DNA of 64,000 nucleotides from Vreelandella massiliensis (GTDB taxonomy: Bacteria; Pseudomonadota; Gammaproteobacteria; Pseudomonadales; Halomonadaceae), in the NCBI RefSeq assembly GCF_900155385.1, contig NZ_LT699745.1:197578-261577 (forward strand). Reading direction: 5' to 3'. Of the stretch, positions 38,700 to 46,880 are shown piece after piece. Each line of letters opens with the position of its first letter. The first letter of the stretch is position 1. The translations under genes were made by a program, and so were the position numbers. The notes beneath the pieces are model-generated. The model did no database searches. It had not been told where the DNA came from and saw only the letters and a list, made by a program, of their open reading frames with translations.

Positions 38700-39290
38700 A
38701 TGCCTTCTGCGTTTGAAGACACTCTCGCTGCCATTGACGCGCTGCACGCTCAAGACCCACGCTCAACCACGCTTGAGGATGGGTCTTCCCTACCTCAAGA
38801 GCTCGCTTACGCCCAGCGTATGAGTGCCTGGTTGAATAAAGTACACGATGCGCCCGACGACGTGCTGACATTGGCGGTACGCGCGCAGCATCTGCAGCGC
38901 TGGCAAGTTCCCCGGACGGACTACCCAGAGGGGCGCGTTGGGTATTTGACCTGGCGCAAAGACCAAGGCAAACGGGCGGGTGAAACCACCGCGACGCTGA
39001 TGCGCAAGGCCGGTTACCGCGAAGCCGACGCCGACCGTGTCGCTACGGTTATTGCCAAGAAAGGGCTGGGACGGGATCCCGATGTGCAAGCACTGGAAGA
39101 TTGCGCCTGCCTGGTATTTCTTGAGAACTATTTTGCCGATTTTTCACGCAAGGTCGCGCACGATCACATGGTGCGTATTGTGCAAAAAACCTGGCGTAAA
39201 ATGTCGCCGCGCGCCCATGAACTGGCCTTGGCGCTCCCCATGTCGGCAGCGTCCGCCGCTCTGGTGAAAGAAGCCTTGAACGGGGCATAA
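38700..39290 (+). CDS. DUF4202 domain protein
   Basis: A 196-residue helical protein. Family features include LAVRAQHLQRWQVPR, YPEGRVGYLTWRKDQGK and VIAKKGLGRDPDVQALEDCACLVFLENYF. The His and Arg-rich AQHLQRW and the later Asp/Glu motif resemble an HD-like metal site, but function has not been established for the family. It starts 53 bases after the toxin gene and precedes the YdiJ-type gene. Confidence 0.85.
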   Translation: MPSAFEDTLAAIDALHAQDPRSTTLEDGSSLPQELAYAQRMSAWLNKVHDAPDDVLTLAVRAQHLQRWQVPRTDYPEGRVGYLTWRKDQGKRAGETTATLMRKAGYREADADRVATVIAKKGLGRDPDVQALEDCACLVFLENYFADFSRKVAHDHMVRIVQKTWRKMSPRAHELALALPMSAASAALVKEALNGA

Positions 39291-39379
39291 TGCCGCTCCC
39301 GAGATGCAGCCAGAGAGTCGCTGCGGTAAAGTAGCGATCTTCCTTTATTGCGCCCCTGGCATTGACGGCTTGTTCACCT

Positions 39380-42300
39380 ATGATTGCATCCTTGGATACC
39401 CGTACCGTCGCGCTCAACCGCTTGAGCAAAGAGTATGTCCGTTTTCTCAAAGCGCTCAAGACACGCGGTTTTGAGGGTGAAATCGCCCCCGATTACGCCA
39501 ATCGCACGGTCATGGCGACCGATAATTCGATCTACCAGCGTTTTCCCCAAGCGGCGATCTACCCCAAGCATGCCGAAGATTTAGAGCGTCTGGCAAAACT
39601 GGCCGCGCAAACGTCTTATCGCGATATTGTGTTAACCCCGCGCGGGGGCGGCACGGGGACCAACGGGCAGTCGCTCACCGATGGCATCGTGGTGGATGTG
39701 TCGCGTCATATGAACCGCATTTTGGACATTGACGTGGAAAACCGCCGCGTGCGCGTTCAGGCCGGCGTAGTGAAAGATCAGCTCAATGCCGCGCTGAAGC
39801 CCTACGGGCTTTTCTTTGCCCCAGACTTATCCACGTCTAACCGCGCCACCATCGGCGGCATGATTTCGACCGACGCCAGTGGCCAGGGTAGCTGCGAGTA
39901 CGGCAAAACGCGCGATCACGTGCTGGAACTCGATACCGTGCTGCTGGGTGGCGAGCATCTGCACAGCCGCCCGCTTAGCGCGCAGGATGAGCACGCGGCG
40001 CGTCAACAAGAGGGTATTAGGGGCCGCGTCCACGCGACCGCCGCCGATATTATTGACGAGCAGCGCGCGCTGATTGAGGCGACATTTCCGCCCCTGAACC
40101 GCTGCCTGACCGGCTACGATCTGGCCCACCTGCGCGACGCGAGCGGCGAGCTTAACCTGAATAGCCTACTGTGCGGCTCTGAAGGGTCACTGGGGTTTCT
40201 CAACGAAGCCACCCTCAACGTGCTACCGATCCCCAAACACTCGACGCTGGTGAATGTACGCTACCCCAGCTTTATGGAGGCGCTGCGTGATGCCAAAGCC
40301 TTGATGGCAAGCTCGGCCAACCCCACGTCGATTGAAACCATCGATGACACCGTGTTGTTGCTGGCGATGGATGATTTCGTCTGGGACAGCGTGGCCGAGT
40401 TCTTCCCCGAAAGCGCGGCACCTATTCGCGGCATCAACCTGATCGAGTTTAACGACGACGACCCTGAGCGGCTGGCAAGCCGCGTCCAGGCGTTTACCCG
40501 CCATCTTGAGCAAGATACCACGGTTGAGCGGTTCGGGTTTACCCTTGCTGAGGGGCGCGCTCAGATCCAAAAAGTCTACGCCATGCGCAAGCGCTCGGTG
40601 GGCCTTCTTGGTAATGTACAGGGTGAGAAACGCCCCATAGCGTTTGTTGAGGATACCGCCGTGCCTCCCGAGCACCTGGCGGATTTTATCGGTGAGTTTC
40701 GCGCGGCACTCGATGCCCGCGATCTCTCCTACGGTATGTTTGGCCACGTGGATGCCGGCGTATTGCACGTGCGTCCTGCCATTGATATGAAAGACCCCGA
40801 GCAAGCAGCGCTTATTCGCGAGGTGTCCGATGAGGTCGTGGCGCTGACGCAAAAATACGGCGGGCTGTTTTGGGGGGAGCACGGCAAGGGCGTGCGCTCC
40901 GAATACGGCCCTAAATTTTTTGGCAAGCTCTACCCCAGCCTGCAGCGCGTCAAGGCGGCATTTGACCCCTACAACCAGCTCAACCCGGGTAAAATCGCCT
41001 CGCCGCTCTCACCGCCCCCACAAGATCACGCAGCGGACGGGCTGATCGCCAAAGAGAGCGACCCCGCCCTGCTCACCATTGATGGCGTCACCACGCGCGG
41101 CGAGCTGGATCGCACTATCGATGAGCGCGCCTGGCAGGAGTACGACGCCGCGGTCTACTGCAATGGCAACGGCGCCTGCTATAACTATGATGTCGACGAC
41201 CCCATGTGCCCCTCCTGGAAGGCGACACGCGACCGTGTCCACTCACCCAAGGGCCGCGCTAGCCTCGTCCGCGAGTGGCTGCGCCTACAGCAAGAGGCGG
41301 GTATCGATGTGGTGGAGGAGTCGCGCAAAAAGAAAGCGGAAGGGTACATCGGCTTTGTCAAAAGCTTCCCGCGTCGCGCGATCAACACCCTTAGCAAACG
41401 TCAGCGGCACGACTATTCTCACCAGGTGTATGACGCCATGGCCGGGTGTCTTGCGTGCAAATCCTGCGCCGGTCAATGTCCGGTCAAGGTCAACGTACCG
41501 CAGTTTCGCTCGCAGTTTTTGGAGGTGTATCACGGCCGCTACCTGCGTCCGCTTCGAGACTATTTGGTGGGCGGTACCGAGTGGATGCTGCCGGCCATGA
41601 GCCGGATTGCGCCGCTGTATAACGCGCTCCTCGGCCAGCGCTTTGTTGACCGTTTAATGGTGAAAGGAGTGGGTCTCAGCGACTCTCCCTTGCTCTCCCG
41701 CGCCAGCGTCAAAAAACAGCTGCGCGCTTGGGGTGTGGCGGAGGCGACGCCGACGGCGCTTTCGCTACTGACCGAACAGCAGCGCGCGCAAAGCGTGATT
41801 CTGGTGCAAGATGCCTTCACCACCCATTTTGAGGCGCAGGTAGTCATCGACATCGTCGAGTTACTTTCGCGCCTTGGCCTTCGCGTCTTTGTCATGCCCT
41901 TCTCAGCGAATGGCAAGCCGCTACACGTGCAGGGCTTCTTGGGTGCCTTTGAGCGCACCGCTGTTAAACAAGCCAAACGGCTACGCACCCTTGCGCGCTT
42001 TGATGTGCCGCTGGTGGGTATCGACCCGGCGATGACGCTGACCTATCGCCAAGAGTATGTAAAATCGCTTGGGGCTGATGCCGTGCCCAAGGTGCTGATG
42101 CTGCAGGAGTGGCTGGCCACTCGCCTTCATACCTTAGCCCCGAGTCAGCCGATACACTCGGACCCGGGCTTTAAGTTACTCTCACACTGCACCGAAAAGA
42201 CGAATGCTCCTGGCAGCCCCAAGGCGTGGCAGCAAGTCTTTGCGGCGTTTGGGCTAGAGTTAGAGCTTGTGGCCACCGGCTGCTGCGGCATGTCAGGCAC

Positions 42301-42508
42301 GTATGGCCACGAGACACGCAATGTCGACACCTCAAAAGCCATCTACGCCCAGTCGTGGCAGCCGCAGGTAGAAGCGAGTCATAACGATGGGAAGTTAATC
42401 GCTACCGGCTACTCTTGCCGTAGCCAGGTTAAACGCTTCTCCGAGCAAACCTTGCCGCATCCGCTGCAAGCACTCCTGCAAACGCTAAAAGCAAGCAGTG
42501 GTAGCTAA
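39380..42508 (+). CDS. ydiJ: YdiJ-type FAD/Fe-S D-2-hydroxyacid dehydrogenase
   Basis: A 1042-residue fusion. The N-terminal FAD-binding (PCMH) domain has TPRGGGTGTNGQSLTDGIVVD; a FAD-linked oxidase C-terminal domain follows (SYGMFGHVDAGVLHVRP, GGLFWGEHGKGVRSEYGPKF). A ferredoxin-like region near residue 690 carries CLACKSCAGQCPVKV, and a C-terminal CCG domain contains GCCGMSGTYGHE. The sequence closely follows E. coli YdiJ, reported as a D-2-hydroxyglutarate dehydrogenase. The ATG at 39380 is chosen; a TTG 18 bases upstream is in frame. Substrate here is inferred from the family. Confidence 0.9.
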   Translation: MIASLDTRTVALNRLSKEYVRFLKALKTRGFEGEIAPDYANRTVMATDNSIYQRFPQAAIYPKHAEDLERLAKLAAQTSYRDIVLTPRGGGTGTNGQSLTDGIVVDVSRHMNRILDIDVENRRVRVQAGVVKDQLNAALKPYGLFFAPDLSTSNRATIGGMISTDASGQGSCEYGKTRDHVLELDTVLLGGEHLHSRPLSAQDEHAARQQEGIRGRVHATAADIIDEQRALIEATFPPLNRCLTGYDLAHLRDASGELNLNSLLCGSEGSLGFLNEATLNVLPIPKHSTLVNVRYPSFMEALRDAKALMASSANPTSIETIDDTVLLLAMDDFVWDSVAEFFPESAAPIRGINLIEFNDDDPERLASRVQAFTRHLEQDTTVERFGFTLAEGRAQIQKVYAMRKRSVGLLGNVQGEKRPIAFVEDTAVPPEHLADFIGEFRAALDARDLSYGMFGHVDAGVLHVRPAIDMKDPEQAALIREVSDEVVALTQKYGGLFWGEHGKGVRSEYGPKFFGKLYPSLQRVKAAFDPYNQLNPGKIASPLSPPPQDHAADGLIAKESDPALLTIDGVTTRGELDRTIDERAWQEYDAAVYCNGNGACYNYDVDDPMCPSWKATRDRVHSPKGRASLVREWLRLQQEAGIDVVEESRKKKAEGYIGFVKSFPRRAINTLSKRQRHDYSHQVYDAMAGCLACKSCAGQCPVKVNVPQFRSQFLEVYHGRYLRPLRDYLVGGTEWMLPAMSRIAPLYNALLGQRFVDRLMVKGVGLSDSPLLSRASVKKQLRAWGVAEATPTALSLLTEQQRAQSVILVQDAFTTHFEAQVVIDIVELLSRLGLRVFVMPFSANGKPLHVQGFLGAFERTAVKQAKRLRTLARFDVPLVGIDPAMTLTYRQEYVKSLGADAVPKVLMLQEWLATRLHTLAPSQPIHSDPGFKLLSHCTEKTNAPGSPKAWQQVFAAFGLELELVATGCCGMSGTYGHETRNVDTSKAIYAQSWQPQVEASHNDGKLIATGYSCRSQVKRFSEQTLPHPLQALLQTLKASSGS

Positions 42509-42541
42509 AGCAGGATAAGCCCACAGACCTGAGAGGCCGCT

Positions 42542-42748
42542 ATGTCGAAGACGCTGATCGTGGTGGGATTGATCATCGTTGCCATCGGGCTTTTTTGGCC
42601 GTGGCTATCGAAATTACCGCTGGGGCAGCTCCCCGGTGACATTGTGATTCGCCGCGAGAATGCGGCTTTTTACTTCCCTATCACCACCATGATTCTCGCC
42701 AGCGTGGTGATATCGGGACTGCTCTGGCTAATCGATCGCCTGGGGTGA
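42542..42748 (+). CDS. DUF2905 small membrane protein
   Basis: A 68-residue protein with two transmembrane helices flanking the family motif LGQLPGDIVIRRENAAFYFPI. Function is unknown. It follows the YdiJ-type gene by 33 bases, probably in the same transcript. A weak hairpin with a T-run (42770-42806) lies downstream. Confidence 0.88.
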   Translation: MSKTLIVVGLIIVAIGLFWPWLSKLPLGQLPGDIVIRRENAAFYFPITTMILASVVISGLLWLIDRLG

Positions 42749-42769
42749 GCGCCAAAAGCAGCCCCTGTC

Positions 42770-42806
42770 GCTAACAAGGCTCGTTATTAGCGGTTCACTT
42801 TTTTTG
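42770..42806 (+). terminator. Possible weak terminator after the DUF2905 gene
   Basis: CGCTAA near 42770 can pair with TTAGCG near 42787-42792 around a loop of about 12 bases, with TTTTTTT starting about seven bases further on. Short stem and displaced T-run make it weak. The T-run overlaps the end of the convergent gene. Confidence 0.35.
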
Positions 42807-43022
42807 TTTGAGCCGGCGGTGACGCGCCGTGGCATAAAGCACCACGGAAAGCACGCCAATCAACATCATGATCCAACCAACGCTCTCCGCAATGGGTGCC
42901 GCGCCACGGGGAACGCCGATGAGAATAATACCACCCAAGACAAAGTTGTAAGCCGCCATGATCAAAAGCACTATCAGGCTCTTACGCGGCTCCTCTTTTA
43001 CCACCGTTTTGGGATCTTCCAT
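42795..43022 (-). CDS. Small membrane protein, unknown
   Basis: A 75-residue protein with a charged N-terminus (MEDPKTVVKEEPRKS), two hydrophobic helices (about 16-36 and 45-63) and a basic tail (ARHRRLKQKK). The ATG at 43022 has a strong GGGAGG six bases upstream; an ATG 24 bases upstream is in frame but less well placed. No family is recognised. It lies alone between DUF2905 and trpC. Confidence 0.7.
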   Translation of the reverse strand: MEDPKTVVKEEPRKSLIVLLIMAAYNFVLGGIILIGVPRGAAPIAESVGWIMMLIGVLSVVLYATARHRRLKQKK

Positions 43023-43203
43023 CGATACCTCCCTTGCAGTTTCCATGTGGTCGCCTCAAGAGACGTGGTGACTCTTTGGCTAACGTCAAGTCAACCTTCA
43101 GCCCACGCTCCTTTGACGAGGCCATGCGCGTAAAACATCATAGCCTAATGTCCAGTGTAGAAGTAAATCGCGATGTGACCAGAGCCTTGGTCGCTTTGCC
43201 ACA

Positions 43204-44007
43204 TCAGAAAAACAGTCTTTTCAACGCATTGCCGGGATCTTCTTCGCGCATAAAGACTTCACCGACCAAAAAGCCGTTAATGTTGTGATCACGCATTAGC
43301 TCGATATCATCGCGCGTATGGATACCCGACTCGGTAATCACCGTGACATCGTCGGGAATCCGCGGCAGCAAATCCAGCGTGGTATTCAAGCTGGTATCGA
43401 AGGTGTGCAAATTACGGTTGTTGATCCCCACTAATTTCAAGTCCAACGCCAGCGCGCGCTCAAGCTCATCGGCGTCGTGGACCTCAACAAGCACATCCAT
43501 GCCCAGCGCATTCGCCTGCTGATGCAGCTCTTTGAGCTGAGTATCACTCAAGGCCGCCACAATCAGCAAAATGCAGTCGGCGCCAATGGCGCGCGCCTCG
43601 GTGACTTGATAGCCGTGGGTAATGAAGTCTTTACGGATCACCGGCAGATCGCAGGCATCGCGCGCCGCAATCAGGTAATCCTCATGGCCTTGGAAAAAAT
43701 CCGCATCGGTAAGTACCGAGAGACACGCAGCGCCCCCTTCGGCATAGCTTTTGGCAATCTTTGCCGGGTCAAACGCCTCGCGAATGACGCCTTTTGACGG
43801 CGAGGCTTTTTTTACCTCGGCAATCACCGCCGCATCGCCCTTAGCGATGCGCGCGTTCAAGGCCCGAATAAAGCCACGTGGGGCGCTCTGTTTTTCCGCG
43901 AGTGCCCTCAAATCGTCTTCGGAAACCGCCAGGCGGCGCTCGGCGACCTCTTCGTCTTTGCGCGACAGGATACGGGTTAAAATCGTGGGCGTGGCCTGTT
44001 GTGTCAT
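43204..44007 (-). CDS. trpC: Indole-3-glycerol phosphate synthase
   Basis: A 267-residue TIM-barrel enzyme of tryptophan synthesis. Catalytic Lys/Glu motifs: [45 protein letters not shown] and [12 protein letters not shown]. It is not fused to TrpF. The gap to trpD consists mostly of 15-base tandem repeats. Confidence 0.96.
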   Translation of the reverse strand: MTQQATPTILTRILSRKDEEVAERRLAVSEDDLRALAEKQSAPRGFIRALNARIAKGDAAVIAEVKKASPSKGVIREAFDPAKIAKSYAEGGAACLSVLTDADFFQGHEDYLIAARDACDLPVIRKDFITHGYQVTEARAIGADCILLIVAALSDTQLKELHQQANALGMDVLVEVHDADELERALALDLKLVGINNRNLHTFDTSLNTTLDLLPRIPDDVTVITESGIHTRDDIELMRDHNINGFLVGEVFMREEDPGNALKRLFF

Positions 44008-44050
44008 GGGAATCTCTTTTTGCTTGAGTCACGCTGAGAGTGAACGCTTG

Positions 44051-44170
44051 GTGTTTGCAAAGTCGGTGTTTGCAAAGTCGGTGTTTGAAAACCGGTTTTT
44101 TGTAAACCGGTTTTTTGTAAACCGGGTTTTTATAAATAGAGTGTTTACAAGCTCACTGTTTGAAAACGCT
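44051..44170. repeat. Eight 15-bp tandem repeats between trpD and trpC
   Basis: Eight consecutive 15-base units beginning at 44051. Units 1 and 2 are identical (GTGTTTGCAAAGTCG), units 4 and 5 are identical (TTTTTTGTAAACCGG), and the others are diverged copies. The last two units enter the trpD 3' end, whose stop is at 44153-44155. Because 15 is a multiple of 3, each unit would read as a pentapeptide on either strand, but no start or ribosome site supports a gene. It is a slippage-type array in an operon gap. Confidence 0.85.
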
Positions 44171-45172
44171 GGTGAAGTGCGCAAGCTCTTTGAGCTTTTC
44201 CAGCGGCAGTTTGGAGGCTTGGGCATCTTGCGCCACCATGACCCCCTCTTTCAGCGTATCGGCCACCCCCGCGCAGTAAAGCGCAGCGCCCGCATTGAGC
44301 GCGACCATATCCGCCGCTGGCCCTTCTCCGCTGAGCGCCGCCTTGACCAAGCGCAGGCTATCCTCGGCGCTAGCGGCTTTTAGCGAGACGAGGCTTTGAC
44401 GCTCAATACCCAGCTCTTCCGGCGTGATGGTGTACTCGCGAATGGCGCCATCTTTAAGCTCTGCCACCTGCGTGGGTGCGGCCAGCGAAATTTCATCCAG
44501 GCCATCCTCGGCGTGTACCACCATGACATGCCGACTCCCAAGATGCTGCATGACCTCTGCCATTAACGGCACCAGCTCAGGAGCGTAAACGCCCAGCACT
44601 TGGTTTGGTGCGCCCGCTGGGTTGGTGAGCGGGCCGAGAATGTTAAACAGGGTACGCACCCCCATCTCACGCCGGGGGCCAATCGCGTGGCGCATCGCTG
44701 GGTGGTGGTTGGGCGCAAACATAAAGCCCACACCCACGCGCTCGATGCAGCGCGCGACTTGCTCGGGTTTTAAGTCGAGATAAATACCGGCGATATCAAA
44801 AAGATCAGCGCTGCCAGAGGAGGACGACACGCTGCGGTTGCCGTGCTTGGCGACATGCGCGCCGGCGGCGGCGGCGACGAAACTGGCGGCGGTGGAGACA
44901 TTAAACAGGTTGGCCCCGTCGCCACCCGTGCCCACGATATCCACCACGTTGTCGGCGTTAAGTTCAACGCGATTCATCAGCTCACGCATCACCTTGGCCG
45001 CCGCGCTGATTTCCACGGCACTTTCCCCCTTCATGGCCAACCCCACTAGCAGGCCGCCAATCTGGGCATCGCTCGCCTCACCGGTCATGATCTGACGCAT
45101 CAGCGCGTGCATCTGGTCAAAAGAGAGGTCTTCGCGGCACATGACCGCATGAATAGCGTCTCGCATCTGCAT
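44153..45172 (-). CDS. trpD: Anthranilate phosphoribosyltransferase
   Basis: A 339-residue enzyme transferring phosphoribosyl to anthranilate. Signatures: VDIVGTGGDGANLFNVSTA, KHGNRSVSSSSGSADL and the RHHPAM-like NHHPAMRHAIGPRREMG. Start ATG 45172 or 45166. Its last codons run into the 15-base repeat array, so the C-terminal residues may vary between strains. Confidence 0.96.
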   Translation of the reverse strand: MQMRDAIHAVMCREDLSFDQMHALMRQIMTGEASDAQIGGLLVGLAMKGESAVEISAAAKVMRELMNRVELNADNVVDIVGTGGDGANLFNVSTAASFVAAAAGAHVAKHGNRSVSSSSGSADLFDIAGIYLDLKPEQVARCIERVGVGFMFAPNHHPAMRHAIGPRREMGVRTLFNILGPLTNPAGAPNQVLGVYAPELVPLMAEVMQHLGSRHVMVVHAEDGLDEISLAAPTQVAELKDGAIREYTITPEELGIERQSLVSLKAASAEDSLRLVKAALSGEGPAADMVALNAGAALYCAGVADTLKEGVMVAQDAQASKLPLEKLKELAHFTSVFKQ

Positions 45173-45204
45173 GAAAACGTGCGCCTCTTAGTTAAGAATG
45201 GCCG

Positions 45205-45795
45205 TTAAGCGCGCTCAAGGAAGTTAGCCAGTAACGCATGGCCTTGGCGGGTCAAAATGGATTCAGGATGGAACTGAACCCCTTCAATATCGAGTTCGCG
45301 GTGGCGAAGCCCCATAATAAGCCCAGGGGTAATATCATCGTCACTCGTCCAGGCGGTGACTTCCAAACACGCGGGCAGGCTCTCTTTCTCCACCACAAGC
45401 GAGTGGTAGCGCGTAACTTCTAAGGGGTTTTCAAGCCCGGCAAAAACACCCTGGCCGGTGTGCTCAATCACGGACGTTTTGCCGTGCATGACCTGCGGCG
45501 CACGCACCACCTTGCCGCCGTAAACCTGACCAATGGCTTGATGCCCGAGGCAAACGCCCAGAATGGGCAACTTGCCAGCGAAGTGACGAATCACCTCCAT
45601 GGAAAGCCCCGCCTCACTTGGGGTGCAAGGCCCAGGAGAAATGACCAAATGGGTTGGCGCCAGTGCTTCCAGTTCGGCAATGCTAATTTCATCATTGCGA
45701 TGCGTTAGCACCTCGGCACCCAGCTCACCGAGATACTGGACGATGTTGAATGTGAAGCTGTCGTAATTATCCAGCATGACTACTTTTTTCGACAT
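45205..45795 (-). CDS. trpG: Anthranilate synthase component II (glutaminase)
   Basis: A 196-residue class I glutamine amidotransferase. Catalytic Cys in [15 protein letters not shown] and the His-Glu pair in FHPESILT are intact. It may also serve PabB, as in species with one shared glutaminase; no pabA is in the window. trpE is about 1.1 kb away, separated by a toxin-antitoxin islet. Confidence 0.95.
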   Translation of the reverse strand: MSKKVVMLDNYDSFTFNIVQYLGELGAEVLTHRNDEISIAELEALAPTHLVISPGPCTPSEAGLSMEVIRHFAGKLPILGVCLGHQAIGQVYGGKVVRAPQVMHGKTSVIEHTGQGVFAGLENPLEVTRYHSLVVEKESLPACLEVTAWTSDDDITPGLIMGLRHRELDIEGVQFHPESILTRQGHALLANFLERA

Positions 45796-45949
45796 AAGCC
45801 TTTGAAACTCCTGAAACCGGCTATCAAAAGGCTCATTCGTTACCCAGCCTGTTACCCAGGTTGATCATCGCGCCTTTTGCTAATGCTGATCATTGTAACG
45901 CTAGGCGCTGGCTGGTGCTACGCTAACGCCTTTACAGGAGATAACGCCA

Positions 45950-46042
45950 CTGGCTGAATTTTGCAGGCAGTGCGCCCTGGAGATCTTGGGCGAAAAACAA
46001 GCAGAACATGCTACCGTTGAGGACGCAGAAGGCGAAACGTAG
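45950..46042 (+). pseudogene. Possible remnant of a small cysteine-containing gene
   Basis: A 30-residue frame opening at CTG with AGGAG nine bases upstream. It reads LAEFCRQCALEILGE, then an acidic tail, with a CxxC pair like a short zinc-ribbon. The absence of ATG/GTG/TTG and the very short length suggest a decayed or degenerate gene. It could also be chance. It is the only readable element in the 274-base gap between trpG and doc. Confidence 0.25.
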
Positions 46043-46069
46043 TGAAAGTCTGAAGGGGCCGGGTCGGGA

Positions 46070-46498
46070 TTAGTGATTTAAGCGCGATGAGTCGTATTCT
46101 CGCACCCAGTAGGCGAGTAGGTTTGCTATATCCTCTTCATTATAGGCATGCATGGCCGCGCCTTCCCAGAGCTGCACAATGTCCTGTTCTGGCATTGTTA
46201 ACTCGTACCCGTTCAGCAATAAAAAACGGTAAACAGCATCCGCCGCAGTGCGCTTATTCGCATTCATAAAGGGATGGTTCTGTACGATACCCAATACGCT
46301 CGCCAAAGTGGCCAAATCTTCAGTTTGATTGTAGTACCGATGCATGCAAGGCTTTTGCAGGGCGCTTTCTAATCCACCCTGATCACGGATACCAAAAGGC
46401 TCACCCGGGGTGAGCCTTAGCATTTCTTGATTTATCTGTATTAGCTCTGGAACAACTAGGTAGCGGATGCCATCACTCTCTGAACCACAGTCGCTCAT
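46070..46498 (-). CDS. doc: Doc-family (Fic fold) toxin
   Basis: A 142-residue Doc-type protein with the active-site motif NHPFMNANKRTAADAVYRFL, matching HxFx-x-[AG]NKR of P1 Doc, which phosphorylates EF-Tu. In P1 Doc the residue before Ala is Asp; here it is Asn, which may affect metal binding. N-terminal YLVVPELIQINQEML and GGLESAL are typical. It follows the small antitoxin gene by five bases. It lies between trpE and trpG. Confidence 0.85.
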   Translation of the reverse strand: MSDCGSESDGIRYLVVPELIQINQEMLRLTPGEPFGIRDQGGLESALQKPCMHRYYNQTEDLATLASVLGIVQNHPFMNANKRTAADAVYRFLLLNGYELTMPEQDIVQLWEGAAMHAYNEEDIANLLAYWVREYDSSRLNH

Positions 46499-46503
46499 GC
46501 CGC

Positions 46504-46671
46504 CTATACCTTGGCAAGCTCGCGGTAAGCATTCTCGTACCGCTCCAGCGACATTTTCCCGGCTTTTTCGAACTGAGCCTGCTTATCCCCAAGGCACGGA
46601 CGCGCTTTCACTTGCTCACCCTCCTTACGTGCAGGAATGATAAGACGCCCCTGTTTAAGCAGTGCTGACAT
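46504..46671 (-). CDS. Small antitoxin partner of Doc
   Basis: A 55-residue protein starting MSALLKQGRLIIPARKEG, with GGAGGT six bases upstream of the ATG. Its stop is five bases before the doc start, so the two form an operon. The C-terminal half (FEKAGKMSLERYENAYRELAK) is a charged helix of the kind that occupies a Fic/Doc active site cleft. It does not resemble Phd clearly, so family is unassigned. Role inferred from position, size and charge. Confidence 0.7.
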   Translation of the reverse strand: MSALLKQGRLIIPARKEGEQVKARPCLGDKQAQFEKAGKMSLERYENAYRELAKV

Positions 46672-46693
46672 GGTGACCTCCAAAATTCTCTTT

Positions 46694-46738
46694 CATCTGA
46701 AAAAAGCCCCTAACGAGTTCGCCAGGGGTATTCAGATG
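46694..46738 (-). terminator. Terminator-like hairpin between trpE and the Doc antitoxin
   Basis: Inner stem CCCCT/AGGGG (46724-46728 and 46707-46711) followed on the minus strand by CTTTTTT. An outer stem pairs CATCTGAA (46694-46701) with TTCAGATG (46731-46738) and encloses the T-run. It ends 22 bases before the antitoxin ATG, so it can act as a trpE terminator and as a leader attenuator for the toxin-antitoxin operon. Confidence 0.7.
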
Positions 46739-46880
46739 ACACATTAAACGTACGCCTCAGATAAAAATTATTCAACTCATTAATGGCGGGGATTACTACC
46801 GAGCCGCAACCTAACGCTCCTGGGTCAATCACTAAAGGCATAGCCATGATACTGCAACGCGGGCGCAGCGTGCAGGGGCG

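Noticed and set aside
44029-44226. A pentapeptide-repeat-like reading of the trpD-trpC repeats
   Set aside because: Any 15-base tandem repeat reads as a pentapeptide repeat; no ribosome site or family pattern (A[DN]LxX) supports a gene.
46710-46847. A 45-residue minus-strand frame between trpE and the Doc antitoxin
   Set aside because: It starts ATGGCTATG without a ribosome site, has no recognisable motif, and its stop lies inside the terminator hairpin.
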